DNA from: CAVZZG01 sp963779685
GTDB taxonomy: Bacteria > Actinomycetota > Thermoleophilia > Gaiellales > F1-60-MAGs149
Length of the DNA: 64,000 nucleotides
Assembly (NCBI GenBank): GCA_963779685.1
Contig: CAVZZG010000001.1
Location: 496,001-560,000, forward strand
Reading direction: 5' to 3'
The number at the start of each line of letters is the position of its first letter. Position 1 is the stretch's first letter. Below the pieces are notes generated by a model that had not been told where the DNA came from, searched no databases, and worked only from the letters and a program-made list of their open reading frames with translations. Below, in pieces: positions 49,557 to 57,356 of the stretch. The translations under genes and the position numbers were made by a program.

Positions 49557-50978
49557 CTACTGCCGCAACTCCCAGAGTTCGCGCCGTGAGCTGACGCCGA
49601 GCTTGCGGTAGATGCTGGTGATGTGCTTCTCGACGGTCTTCGGGCTGATGAAGAGCCTGACTGCGATGTCCCGGTTGGTATCGCCGTTGCGAAGGAGCCG
49701 CGCGATCCGGACCTCGTGGGGCGTGAGTACGTCGCGCGCCTCGGCGGTCCTGGCGCGAGCGGTTTCGCCGGTTGCGCGAAGCTCGTGGCGCGCACGTTCC
49801 ACCCATGGCTCAGCCTGCAGATCCTCGAACACCTCGATCGCGTGGCAGAGGTGTGGACGGGCCTCCCGCCGCCGACGGTGGCGACGGAGCCGCTCCCCAT
49901 AGGCGAGCTGGGTGCGAGCCTGCGTGAAGCGCCGTCCGCCGCGCTCGTGCCAGGCCAGTGCCTCCTCGAACAGCGGCTCGTAGTCCCCACCGCCTGCGAG
50001 GCGCGCGCGGGCCTCCGCGGCGAAGGCGCGCGTGGTCGGCGTCGGCAGCCGGCGGGCAGCCGCCGCCACTCTCTCCGTATGCCGGCTCGCGCCGGCGAGG
50101 TCGCCGAGTCTGACGCAGCACTCGACGAGCGGCGGCAGCCAGTCGATGAAGACCGGAGTCCCGCCAATGGAGTCGAGGTGATCCGCGATCCGCTCGTAGC
50201 CCTGGCGCGCCCTGTCGTACGCGCCTTGCGCGTGTGCCTCGTCGGCGAGGGCAGCCGTCGCCCGGTCCCGGATCGACTGGACATCACCCGGCTCGGAGAC
50301 CGCAAGTGCGCGTCGCACGGCTGCGCGACAGCCGCTGCTCTGGCCGCGAGCGGCGGCCATCCGTGCCGTGATCGCGTGCACGAAGCCGGCGACGAGCGAG
50401 CCTTCGGGCAGCAGCGCCAACGCCTCGGCCGCATCGCCCTGAGCCAGCTGCCATTGGCCGGCCTGGAACTCGCCCTCGGCGCGGACAGCGAGCAAGGAGG
50501 CGAGTGGTACCACCGCGACCGCCGCCCTGGCACGGCCGATGGCGGGGTTGATCAGCGCGCCGAATTGCTGATGCTGGTCGAACTGGAGCAGGGTGAGGTC
50601 GGTCACGGTGACGAAATCGCCGCCGAGCTTGGCCGCGACTGCAGCGTCAGCCAGCATGGAGATGGCCTGTCCGGCATGTTCGTTGGCTTCGCCTTCGATG
50701 ACGCCCGTGGTTTCGCGGTACGGAACCCCCAGCCGCAGGATGGTGAGCTGACTGATCAGATGCTGGGCCTGGGCGCGCTGCAACGGCTGCGCGGCCTCGT
50801 CGTGCGCGCGCCCGACGAGCACGGTCGCAGCGTCGAGGTGACCGGCCAGCATCGCCGACCGTGCCGCGAGCAAAAGGAGTGCGGCTCGACGCTGCGGGTC
50901 GGTTGTGATACCCGAGGTGCGCGCGTGGACGAAGCCCCGCAGGATTCGCAACTCGCGTTCTCGCCCTTGCAGTGTCAC
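49557..50978 (-). CDS. LuxR-family regulator lacking its ATPase domain
   Basis: A 473-residue LAL-type regulator remnant. The first residues (TLQGRERELRILRGFVHA) are the usual entry to the large AAA-type ATPase, but sequence then jumps to DPQRRAALLLLAARSAMLAG, the TPR-like part that normally follows that domain; no Walker A or B is present. The C-terminal LuxR HTH is intact (LTPHEVRIARLLRNGDTNRD, FISPKTVEKHITSIYRKLGV). I use the GTG at 50978, with GAGG 5 nt upstream; an upstream TTG at 51020 is possible. It converges with modC. Confidence 0.8.
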   Translation of the reverse strand: MTLQGRERELRILRGFVHARTSGITTDPQRRAALLLLAARSAMLAGHLDAATVLVGRAHDEAAQPLQRAQAQHLISQLTILRLGVPYRETTGVIEGEANEHAGQAISMLADAAVAAKLGGDFVTVTDLTLLQFDQHQQFGALINPAIGRARAAVAVVPLASLLAVRAEGEFQAGQWQLAQGDAAEALALLPEGSLVAGFVHAITARMAAARGQSSGCRAAVRRALAVSEPGDVQSIRDRATAALADEAHAQGAYDRARQGYERIADHLDSIGGTPVFIDWLPPLVECCVRLGDLAGASRHTERVAAAARRLPTPTTRAFAAEARARLAGGGDYEPLFEEALAWHERGGRRFTQARTQLAYGERLRRHRRRREARPHLCHAIEVFEDLQAEPWVERARHELRATGETARARTAEARDVLTPHEVRIARLLRNGDTNRDIAVRLFISPKTVEKHITSIYRKLGVSSRRELWELRQ

Positions 50979-51120
50979 AACGACCTCGGTAGTGAGACCG
51001 GGCGACGCGATGATACACAATCGCGAGAGACGTAGGGAAACCCCCCATGCGAACGGTCCGCGTGGTCGCTAGCGTCGGCGGACGATCCGGGGTCCGGATC
51101 GACGAAGGGAGGTTGTCGAC

Positions 51121-52386
51121 ATGCACGGTATTCACCGCGCCGGCGTTGCCGTGATCGTCGCGGCGCTCGCAATGCTGGCCCTGCCCGTCGCTGTCGCTGC
51201 GGACGTGGTGTCGGATTGGAACGAGACGATGATCGAGGCGCAGGCGCTCGCCAACACGCCGACGCCGCCCGGCACGCGCCTTGCGGCGATCGTGCAGATC
51301 TCCGTGTTCGACGCCGTCAACGGCGTCAGCCCGCGTTACACGTCCGTCCACGTGGCACCGGCCGCCCCGAGTGGCGCATCGCGAGCGGCCGCCGCCGCGG
51401 GTGCGGCGCACGAAGCGCTCGTCGTGCTGTTCCCGGCCCAGAAGGCGCTGTTCGACGCGCGTCTCGCACTGACACTCGGTACGTTGCGCGGGAGCGAGTC
51501 GTCGATGGCGGCGGGCCTGGCCTGGGGAACGAGTGTCGCTGACCAGATCATCGCGTGGCGCGCCAGCGACGGCTGGGATACGGTGCTCCCGCCCTACGTT
51601 TCGGGCTCGGATCCGGGCGACTGGGTTCCGACGCCGCCGGCCTTCGTCACAACGCCATTGTTCCGGCAGGTAGCGGTCACGACGCCGTTCGCGCTGACCT
51701 CCGCGGCGCAGTTCGCCCTGCCGGGCCCGCCGCCGCTCACGAGCAGCGCCTACGCCGACGCCTTCAACGAGGTCAAGGCGATGGGTAGCCTCTCGAGCAC
51801 GACGCGCACTTCGGCCCAGACCCTGACGGCCCAGTTCTGGGCGAGCGATTCCGTGGTCGGCTTCTGGAACCGGGTTGCGCTGCAGTTGCTCGCCCACCGC
51901 GAACACTCGCTGGTGCGCGAAGCGCGCAGCCTTGCTCTCCTGAACATGTCCATGGCAGACGGCGCCATCGCGGTCTGGGACGCGAAGAATCGTTTCGACA
52001 CCTGGCGCCCAATCACCGCGATTCGACAGGCGGGACTCGACGGCAACTCCACCACCGACGCCGACTCGGCGTGGGTGCCGCTGATCGTGACCCCGCCGTT
52101 CCAGGAGTACCCGTCCGGGCACGCAGGCGTCAGCGGCTCCGGAGCCGGCATGCTGGCCATCCTGTTCGGTCGCAGCACGCCGTTCACGATCACATCTATC
52201 AACTACCCCGGCACTCGACGGTCGTACGCAACGTTCTCCGACGCCCTCGATGACATCGCCGACGCGCGGACCTTCGGTGGCATCCACTTCCGCTTCGCGT
52301 CCGTCGACGCAAGTCATATGGGTGGCCAGATCGCCGCCTACATCGTCCGCACCAAGATGGTGCGCCTTCCCGGGCATCGGCGATAG
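51121..52386 (+). CDS. Secreted vanadium-haloperoxidase-like PAP2 protein
   Basis: A 421-residue exported protein: Sec signal peptide in residues 1-27 (AVIVAALAMLALPVAVAAD), then an all-helical PAP2/vanadium haloperoxidase domain. Phosphate/vanadate-binding blocks are WRPITAIRQAG, EYPSGHAGVSG and FGGIHFRFASVDASHMGGQI. Ligand spacing matches vanadium-dependent haloperoxidase relatives, though activity could be phosphatase. GGGAGG precedes the ATG by 8 nt; TAGCGT at 51070-51075 is a likely -10 with a ~40-nt leader. Confidence 0.82.
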   Translation: MHGIHRAGVAVIVAALAMLALPVAVAADVVSDWNETMIEAQALANTPTPPGTRLAAIVQISVFDAVNGVSPRYTSVHVAPAAPSGASRAAAAAGAAHEALVVLFPAQKALFDARLALTLGTLRGSESSMAAGLAWGTSVADQIIAWRASDGWDTVLPPYVSGSDPGDWVPTPPAFVTTPLFRQVAVTTPFALTSAAQFALPGPPPLTSSAYADAFNEVKAMGSLSSTTRTSAQTLTAQFWASDSVVGFWNRVALQLLAHREHSLVREARSLALLNMSMADGAIAVWDAKNRFDTWRPITAIRQAGLDGNSTTDADSAWVPLIVTPPFQEYPSGHAGVSGSGAGMLAILFGRSTPFTITSINYPGTRRSYATFSDALDDIADARTFGGIHFRFASVDASHMGGQIAAYIVRTKMVRLPGHRR

Positions 52387-52393
52387 CCCGAGC

Positions 52394-52466
52394 GGGTGTC
52401 ACGTTCACGGCCCGGCACCCAACCTGACAGGATGCAAGATTGGGTGCCGGGCCAGGAACGTGACCC
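52394..52466. terminator. Long hairpin between haloperoxidase gene and thyX
   Basis: Fourteen perfectly paired bases (52409-52422 with 52440-52453), then a 2-base mismatch, seven more pairs (52400-52406 with 52456-52462) and a GGGT/ACCC end, around a 17-nt loop. It fills the gap between two convergent stops; it may be a terminator or a repeat unit. Confidence 0.65.
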
Positions 52467-52470
52467 GAAT

Positions 52471-53154
52471 TCAGGGGGCCTGGCGGTCCTGGCCGATGAA
52501 CGCGGCGTGCGTGAGGGGCATCTCCGTCGCGAAGAGCTCCTCGACCGCGGCGGCGTAGCGCTGGATCTCGCGCTGGGCGGTGGTGGCGTTGCGGAGGGAG
52601 AGGAAGTTCATGACGCTGCGGGCGTTCACCGTCCAGTAGAACTCGGTGTAGATGCCGACGGGCAGGACGGTGCGGGCCACCTCCTTGGCGATGCCCTGCG
52701 CGAGCATCGCCTCGTAGGCGGCGTAGGCCGCGCGGTAGGAGTCGCGGATCCGCTCGCGGGTGGCTTCGGCGAGCTCGGTCTCGACCGACTCGAAAGTGTA
52801 GGCGCCGGGTTTGCCCGTCTGCGTGCGGACGTCCTCGGCGGCGGGCACGTAGAAGCTGTCGTCGAGCTGGGTGTAGCGCCCGGAGAGCTCGTTGTAGGAG
52901 CCGATCCGGTGCCGGAACCACTCGCGCGCGACGAAGATCGGGCAGCGGATGTGGAACCGGAAGCTGTTGTGCTCGAACGGCGTGCCGTGGCGCTCGCGCA
53001 TCAGGAAGCGGATCAGCCCGGCGTCGCGGTCGTCCATCTCGTCGCGCCGCACCCCGAACGACACCCGAGCGGCGTTGACGACCGAGAGATCGTCCGCCAT
53101 GGCGGCGTCGAGACGGACGAAGCCGTCGTCCAGAACCGGGACGGAGCGCTCCAC
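52471..53154 (-). CDS. thyX: Flavin-dependent thymidylate synthase ThyX
   Basis: A 227-residue ThyX, making dTMP from dUMP with FAD, NADPH and methylene-folate. The ThyX motif RHRIGSYNELSGRY is exact; GTPFEHNSFRFHIRCPIFV and LPVGIYTEFYWTVNARSVMN are other family blocks. GTG start. No thyA is in the window. Confidence 0.95.
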   Translation of the reverse strand: MERSVPVLDDGFVRLDAAMADDLSVVNAARVSFGVRRDEMDDRDAGLIRFLMRERHGTPFEHNSFRFHIRCPIFVAREWFRHRIGSYNELSGRYTQLDDSFYVPAAEDVRTQTGKPGAYTFESVETELAEATRERIRDSYRAAYAAYEAMLAQGIAKEVARTVLPVGIYTEFYWTVNARSVMNFLSLRNATTAQREIQRYAAAVEELFATEMPLTHAAFIGQDRQAP

Positions 53155-53176
53155 GCGGACAGTGTTGCAGCCGGGC

Positions 53177-53506
53177 TTACCGGGCGACGAGCTGCAGCAC
53201 CAGCGCCGCCGTCAGCGCCAGCACGGTGACGGCGAGGCCGAGCGCGACCGTGCGCCAGTGGGTGGCGCCCGGCTCGCGATCGGCCGTCATGCCCGTCATC
53301 ACGCGCTGCCGGAGCCGGTCGTCGGGCCGGGGCGCCGGCCCGATCGCCTCCAGCATCGCGTGCATGTGCTGCAGCGCGGCCAGCTCGACCTGGCAGCGGT
53401 CGCAGGTCGCGGCGTGCGCGCGCAGGCCGGCCGTGCGGGTGGGGTCGCCGAGGTCCTCGATGACGAGGTCGGCGAGCGAGAGTCGTGCGCTCTCGTGCTC
53501 GATCAC
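53177..53506 (-). CDS. Anti-sigma factor with zinc-binding (ZAS) domain
   Basis: A 109-residue single-pass membrane protein. N-terminal zinc-finger anti-sigma domain with HAATCDRC (H-x3-C-x2-C) near residues 33-40; one transmembrane helix near the C-terminus (ALGLAVTVLALTAALVLQ) with almost nothing outside. GTG start overlaps the sigma-factor stop by 4 bp, so it is co-translated with its target. Confidence 0.85.
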   Translation of the reverse strand: MIEHESARLSLADLVIEDLGDPTRTAGLRAHAATCDRCQVELAALQHMHAMLEAIGPAPRPDDRLRQRVMTGMTADREPGATHWRTVALGLAVTVLALTAALVLQLVAR

Positions 53507-54003
53507 AGCTCCGCCTCGACGTCGGCCAGCTCGTCGGCGAGATGCGCGACGGCGTTGCGGGTGCGTGTCTTGACGGTGCCGAGCGACCACCCGGTGCGGG
53601 CCGCGATCTCGCGCTGCGAGCAGTGCCCGCCGTACATATGCTCGATCACGATCCTCTCGCGGCTGGGCAGCGCGGCGATGGCGACGTGCACCCGCAGCAA
53701 CTCGAGTTCATCCTGGGCCGCCTCCTGCCGCAGCGCGCGGCCCGAGTCGCGCAGCACCGCGCGGGCGATCTCGAACAGCCAGTCGGTCACGTCGAGGCGC
53801 TCCGGCTCGTAGGTCGCGGCAGCCCGCCAGGCGGTGCGGAAGATCTCGACCGTCGCGTCCTCGGCCGCCGTCTGGCTCCCGAGCACCCGCGACGCCAGCG
53901 CCAGCACGGGACCGCCGAAGTCATCCCACAGCGCCACGAACGCGGGGCGATCGCCGTCGCCGGCGAGGACCAGCAGTTCGGCGGATGTCAGCGCGTCACG
54001 CAT
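53503..54003 (-). CDS. ECF sigma factor
   Basis: A 166-residue group 4 sigma factor. Region 2 is LWDDFGGPVLALASRVLGSQ with AEDATVEIFRTAWRAAATYE; region 4 is ALPSRERIVIEHMYGGHCSQ followed by the helix-turn-helix REIAARTGWSLGTVKTRTR. It is paired with the ZAS anti-sigma gene, resembling SigK-like redox-responsive systems. Regulated promoters are unknown. Confidence 0.88.
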   Translation of the reverse strand: MRDALTSAELLVLAGDGDRPAFVALWDDFGGPVLALASRVLGSQTAAEDATVEIFRTAWRAAATYEPERLDVTDWLFEIARAVLRDSGRALRQEAAQDELELLRVHVAIAALPSRERIVIEHMYGGHCSQREIAARTGWSLGTVKTRTRNAVAHLADELADVEAEL

Positions 54004-54015
54004 GCATGTCCCATA

Positions 54016-54735
54016 TCAGCGGACCAGACGCCCGCCGTCTACCACCAGTTCCGCACCGGTCACGAACGGGGCCTCGAGCAGGTAGCGGATCGCGCCCACC
54101 ACGTCGGCCGGTTCGCCCGCCCTGCCGAGCGGCGTCTCGTCCGCGCGCTGGTCGGCCGTCGCACCCTCGCCGTCGGCCACCGTGCCGGGCTGGACCATCG
54201 CCACCCGGATGCGCGGCGCCAGCGCCCGCGCGAGCCCCCGCGTCAGCGGCCGCAGCGCGCCCTTGGCGGCGGAGTGGGGCAGGAACGCCGGCCAGCCGGC
54301 GATGCCCGCCACGTCGCCGACGAACACGATCGCGCCGCCATCGGTGAGCACCGGCTCGGCCGCCTGGGCCAGGAACAGGGCGCCGCGCAGGGTCGCGCCG
54401 ATCGCCTCCTCGAACAGCTCCGGCGTCACCTCGGCCAGGGGCACGGGCCGGAATCCGCCGCCGGCGGCGTGGACGATCGCGTCCAGACCACCGAGGGCCT
54501 CGGCCGCCCGGCGCACCGCCGCGCCGGTCGCTGCCGGGTCGGCCAGATCCGCGGCCAGCGCCGCACCGCGCCGGCCCGTGGTCTCGATCCCGGCCACGAC
54601 ATCGTCGGCCTCCTCGCGGGACGACCGGTAGGTGATGGCGACGTCGGCGCCGGCCTCCGCGAGCCCGAGGGCGATCGCGGCGCCGAGTCGCCGGCCGCCG
54701 CCGGTGACGAGGATCCGCGCGCCGCTGACCAGCAT
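54016..54735 (-). CDS. SDR-family protein with altered catalytic residues (pteridine reductase-like)
   Basis: A 239-residue SDR: nucleotide motif TGGGRRLGAAIALGLAE (the GGxRRxG form of pteridine/dihydrofolate reductases), HAAGG, and C-terminal VTGAELVVDGGRLV. The catalytic Tyr of YxxxK is His (FLPHSAAKGAL), and the expected Ser position reads FVGDVAG. It may use a variant mechanism or be non-catalytic. Position beside pgsA is divergent; -10-like TACCCT lies 9 nt upstream. Confidence 0.75.
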   Translation of the reverse strand: MLVSGARILVTGGGRRLGAAIALGLAEAGADVAITYRSSREEADDVVAGIETTGRRGAALAADLADPAATGAAVRRAAEALGGLDAIVHAAGGGFRPVPLAEVTPELFEEAIGATLRGALFLAQAAEPVLTDGGAIVFVGDVAGIAGWPAFLPHSAAKGALRPLTRGLARALAPRIRVAMVQPGTVADGEGATADQRADETPLGRAGEPADVVGAIRYLLEAPFVTGAELVVDGGRLVR

Positions 54736-54744
54736 GGTGCCCAG

Positions 54745-54754
54745 AGGGTATCGT
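54745..54754. promoter_or_regulatory. Overlapping divergent -10 boxes (SDR / pgsA)
   Basis: Minus strand TACCCT (54750-54745) and plus strand TATCGT (54749-54754) share TA; the latter ends 6 nt before the pgsA GTG at 54761. Only one polymerase could occupy the site. Confidence 0.45.
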
Positions 54755-54760
54755 TGCGAG

Positions 54761-55279
54761 GTGACCGCGCCTAACTGGATCTCGGTTGCGCGGATCGCAC
54801 TGGTACCCGTGTGCGTCGTCCTGCTGGCGATCGACAGCGATTATCTGGCGGCGGCCGTCTTCGCGATCGCCGCCCTCAGCGACTCGCTTGACGGCTACCT
54901 GGCGCGGTCGCGGGGGTCGGTCACCACCTTCGGCAAGTTCGTCGACCCCCTGGCCGACAAGCTGCTCGTCAGCTGCGTCCTCATCCAGTTGGTCGGCGAC
55001 AACCGTGTTGCACCCTGGGTGGCCATGGTCATCATCGCGCGGGAGTTCGCGGTCAGCGGCCTGCGCATGCTGGCGGCCTCGACCGAGGTCATCTCCGCCA
55101 GCCAGCTCGGCAAGTGGAAGACCTTCGTCCAGATGGTCGCCATCATGGCCCTGATCCTCAACACCAGCCATCCGCGCATCAACGACGTGCTGGTGTACGC
55201 GGCCGTGGCGCTGACGGTCGCCTCCGCCGCGCAGTACTTCGCCCGAGCCCGCCATCACCTGCTCGGCGAGGCCGGCTGA
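54761..55279 (+). CDS. pgsA: CDP-diacylglycerol-glycerol-3-phosphate 3-phosphatidyltransferase
   Basis: A 172-residue membrane enzyme of phosphatidylglycerol synthesis. The CDP-alcohol phosphotransferase motif is complete: SDSLDGYLARSRGSVTTFGK then FVDPLADK. About five membrane helices. GTG start with leaderless TATCGT. It overlaps plsY by one base, grouping two acid-phospholipid synthesis genes. Confidence 0.88.
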   Translation: MTAPNWISVARIALVPVCVVLLAIDSDYLAAAVFAIAALSDSLDGYLARSRGSVTTFGKFVDPLADKLLVSCVLIQLVGDNRVAPWVAMVIIAREFAVSGLRMLAASTEVISASQLGKWKTFVQMVAIMALILNTSHPRINDVLVYAAVALTVASAAQYFARARHHLLGEAG

Positions 55280-55893
55280 TGGGCGTGGACCAGGTCGTGC
55301 TCGTGGTGGCCGCGTACCTCGGCGGCTCGCTGCCCTGGGGGTACTGGGCCGGCCGCCTGGCGGGGATCGACATCCGCACCAGGGGCTCGGGCAACACCGG
55401 TGCCACCAACGTCTGGCGGGCGCTGGGGCCGCGCTACGGTGCGCCCGTCCTGGTGCTCGACATGGCCAAGGGCTTCGTGCCGACGCTGATCGGGCTCGAG
55501 ACGATCGGCCCCGGCACGGCGATCGTGGCCGGGTCGGCGGCGATCCTCGGCCACACGTTCCCGATCCTGCTCGGCTTCGGCGGCGGCAAGGGCGTCGCCA
55601 CCACCAGCGGCGTCGTGATCGCGCTCACGCCGGTGCTCGCGCTCGCTCTGGTGCTCGTGCTGGTCGCGGTGCTGTGGCTGTTCCGCTACGTGTCGCTGGC
55701 GTCCATGACGATCGCGGTGCTGTACCCCGTGGGCTGCGTGCTGACGGGCCAGCCGTGGCAGGTGGTGGTGTTCGGTACCGTGGCGGCGGTGGGCATCCTC
55801 ATCCGTCACCGCGAGAACATCCGGCGCCTGCTCGCGGGCACCGAGGCCAAGGCCAAGACGTTCGGCCGCGGCGCGGGGGCCAAGCCGGCATGA
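55279..55893 (+). CDS. plsY: Glycerol-3-phosphate acyltransferase PlsY
   Basis: A 204-residue integral membrane acyltransferase using acyl-phosphate to make lysophosphatidate. Its three conserved blocks are present: LGGSLPWGYWAGRL with RTRGSGNTGATNVWR, HTFPILLGFGGGKGVATTSG, and IRHRENIRRLLAGTE at the C-terminus. Its stop overlaps the histidine-kinase-like ATG by 4 bp. Confidence 0.92.
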   Translation: MGVDQVVLVVAAYLGGSLPWGYWAGRLAGIDIRTRGSGNTGATNVWRALGPRYGAPVLVLDMAKGFVPTLIGLETIGPGTAIVAGSAAILGHTFPILLGFGGGKGVATTSGVVIALTPVLALALVLVLVAVLWLFRYVSLASMTIAVLYPVGCVLTGQPWQVVVFGTVAAVGILIRHRENIRRLLAGTEAKAKTFGRGAGAKPA

Positions 55894-56489
55894 CCGAGGC
55901 GGAGCTCGGCGAGCTGATGAGCGCGGTCGCCCACGACCTGCGGACGCCGCTGTCGATCGTCTACGGCTTCGCCAAGACCATGGAGCGCGGTGGCGACCTC
56001 GACGAGCGCCAGCTGCGGTTCCTGGGGCAGATCGCCGACGCCGCCGCCGACATGGACCGGATGATCGCCAACGTCTCGACCATCGGCCACGCCGTGTCCG
56101 GGCGCTGGCAGCCGGTGCTCGAGCCGATCGGCACCGGCGATCTGGCCGGCGAGGCCCTCGCCGCCGTCGTGGCACGCGGCGACGGCCGGGCGATCTCCCT
56201 CCGCGAACCGAGCCGGCCGGCCGGGGTGCAGACCGAGGTCGAGCGCGCGGCCCGCGCCCTCGCGCTCATCGCCGAGGCGGCGCTCCGGCTCGATCCGAAC
56301 CGCGCTGCGGCCACGCTCGGCGCCGACGGGCCGGGGATCGCGATCGGCCCGTTCGCGCCGGAGCTGATCGGGATCGTCACCACGCCGGGTCGCGACGTGG
56401 CGGTCGAGGCGGCCCGGGTCGTCCTGACGCGCCTGGGCGCCCGCATCGAGGCTGCCGGCGACGACGTGCTGGTGACGCTGCCTACCTGA
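55890..56489 (+). CDS. Degenerate histidine kinase-like protein (HisKA only)
   Basis: A 199-residue cytoplasmic protein. The N-terminal HisKA dimerisation domain is intact with the H-box VAHDLRTPLSIVYGFAKTM (phospho-acceptor His near residue 15), but the ~110 C-terminal residues lack N, D/G1 and G2 boxes of the ATPase domain, reading instead GPGIAIGPFAPELIGIVTTP. No sensor and no response regulator are adjacent. It overlaps plsY, so it is expressed with phospholipid genes; it may act as a phosphotransfer or dimerising protein. Confidence 0.7.
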   Translation: MTEAELGELMSAVAHDLRTPLSIVYGFAKTMERGGDLDERQLRFLGQIADAAADMDRMIANVSTIGHAVSGRWQPVLEPIGTGDLAGEALAAVVARGDGRAISLREPSRPAGVQTEVERAARALALIAEAALRLDPNRAAATLGADGPGIAIGPFAPELIGIVTTPGRDVAVEAARVVLTRLGARIEAAGDDVLVTLPT

Positions 56490-57330
56490 GCAGCCGCGAC
56501 ATGCGCCGGTCGGCCAGGATGCGCCCGCCGGTCTGACAGCGCGGGCAGTAGACGATCCGGTTGGACTCGAAATCGACGAACCGCAGCACCTCGCCGCAGG
56601 TCGGGCAGGGCTCGCCGTCGTGGCCGTGGATGCGCAGCAGGCGGGCGTCGTTCCTGGCCGGCATCACCAGCCCCTGGCGCTCGAGGCAGGTTGCGATGCC
56701 GCGTTCCAGCACCTCCCGGATCGCTGTCGCGAGGCGGGCGCGGCCGTCCTCGTCGACCCGCGTGGAGATGGCGAACGGCGAGAGCATCGCCGCATGCAGG
56801 ATCTCGTCCACGAACGCGCGCCCGATGCCGGCGATGGCGCGGCCGTCGCGCAGCCGGGCGTTCAACTGGTGGGGCGCTGCGTCCAGCACGCGGTCGAGCG
56901 CAGCCCGGTCGAACCCGGGATCGAGCGGCTCCGGCCCGAGATGGGCCAGCAGCGCGGCCGTGCCGGCGGCGTCGTAGAGGCCGACGCGCATGCTCTTGCG
57001 GGTGCCGCCCTCGGTGCCCAGGAGGGCACCGCCGTCCTCGAAGCCGACCTCCAGCACGGTGACCTTCGGCCGCTTGCCGCCGGGCGGGTGGTAGCCGATG
57101 CGGCCCATCGTCATCAGGTGCACCGTCAGCGTGTGGCCGTCGACGTCGAAGAGCAGGAACTTGCCGCGGCGCCGCACGTCGTCGAACCGGCGACCTGCGA
57201 GCCAGGCGAGCGGCGGCGTGGCGGTCTTCATCACCGCGAAGTGCGCACGCGGCCCGGCCGCGATCGGCGACGCCGCAAGGGGCGCCCTCAGCGTGCGCGC
57301 GAGGGCCTCGAGCTCCGGCAGCTCCGGCAT
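56482..57330 (-). CDS. Fpg/Nei-family DNA glycosylase
   Basis: A 282-residue base-excision repair enzyme: catalytic PELPELEAL start, Lys in RRRGKFLLF, H2TH region (GRAIAGIGRAFVDEILHAA) and C-terminal zinc finger CPTCGEVLRF...YCPRCQTGG. The C-terminus is Nei/MutM-like; whether it prefers oxidised purines or pyrimidines is unclear. GGAG lies upstream of the ATG along with TACCCT 9 nt away. It converges on the kinase-like gene with an 8-bp overlap. Confidence 0.9.
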   Translation of the reverse strand: MPELPELEALARTLRAPLAASPIAAGPRAHFAVMKTATPPLAWLAGRRFDDVRRRGKFLLFDVDGHTLTVHLMTMGRIGYHPPGGKRPKVTVLEVGFEDGGALLGTEGGTRKSMRVGLYDAAGTAALLAHLGPEPLDPGFDRAALDRVLDAAPHQLNARLRDGRAIAGIGRAFVDEILHAAMLSPFAISTRVDEDGRARLATAIREVLERGIATCLERQGLVMPARNDARLLRIHGHDGEPCPTCGEVLRFVDFESNRIVYCPRCQTGGRILADRRMSRLLR

Positions 57331-57339
57331 GGTGGCTCC

Positions 57340-57349
57340 AGGGTACAGT
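57340..57349. promoter_or_regulatory. Overlapping divergent -10 boxes (Fpg/Nei / asparaginase)
   Basis: Minus strand TACCCT (57345-57340) and plus strand TACAGT (57344-57349) share TA. TACAGT ends 7 nt before the asparaginase ATG at 57357. Layout nearly identical to 54745-54754. Confidence 0.45.
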
Positions 57350-57356
57350 GCGCGCG

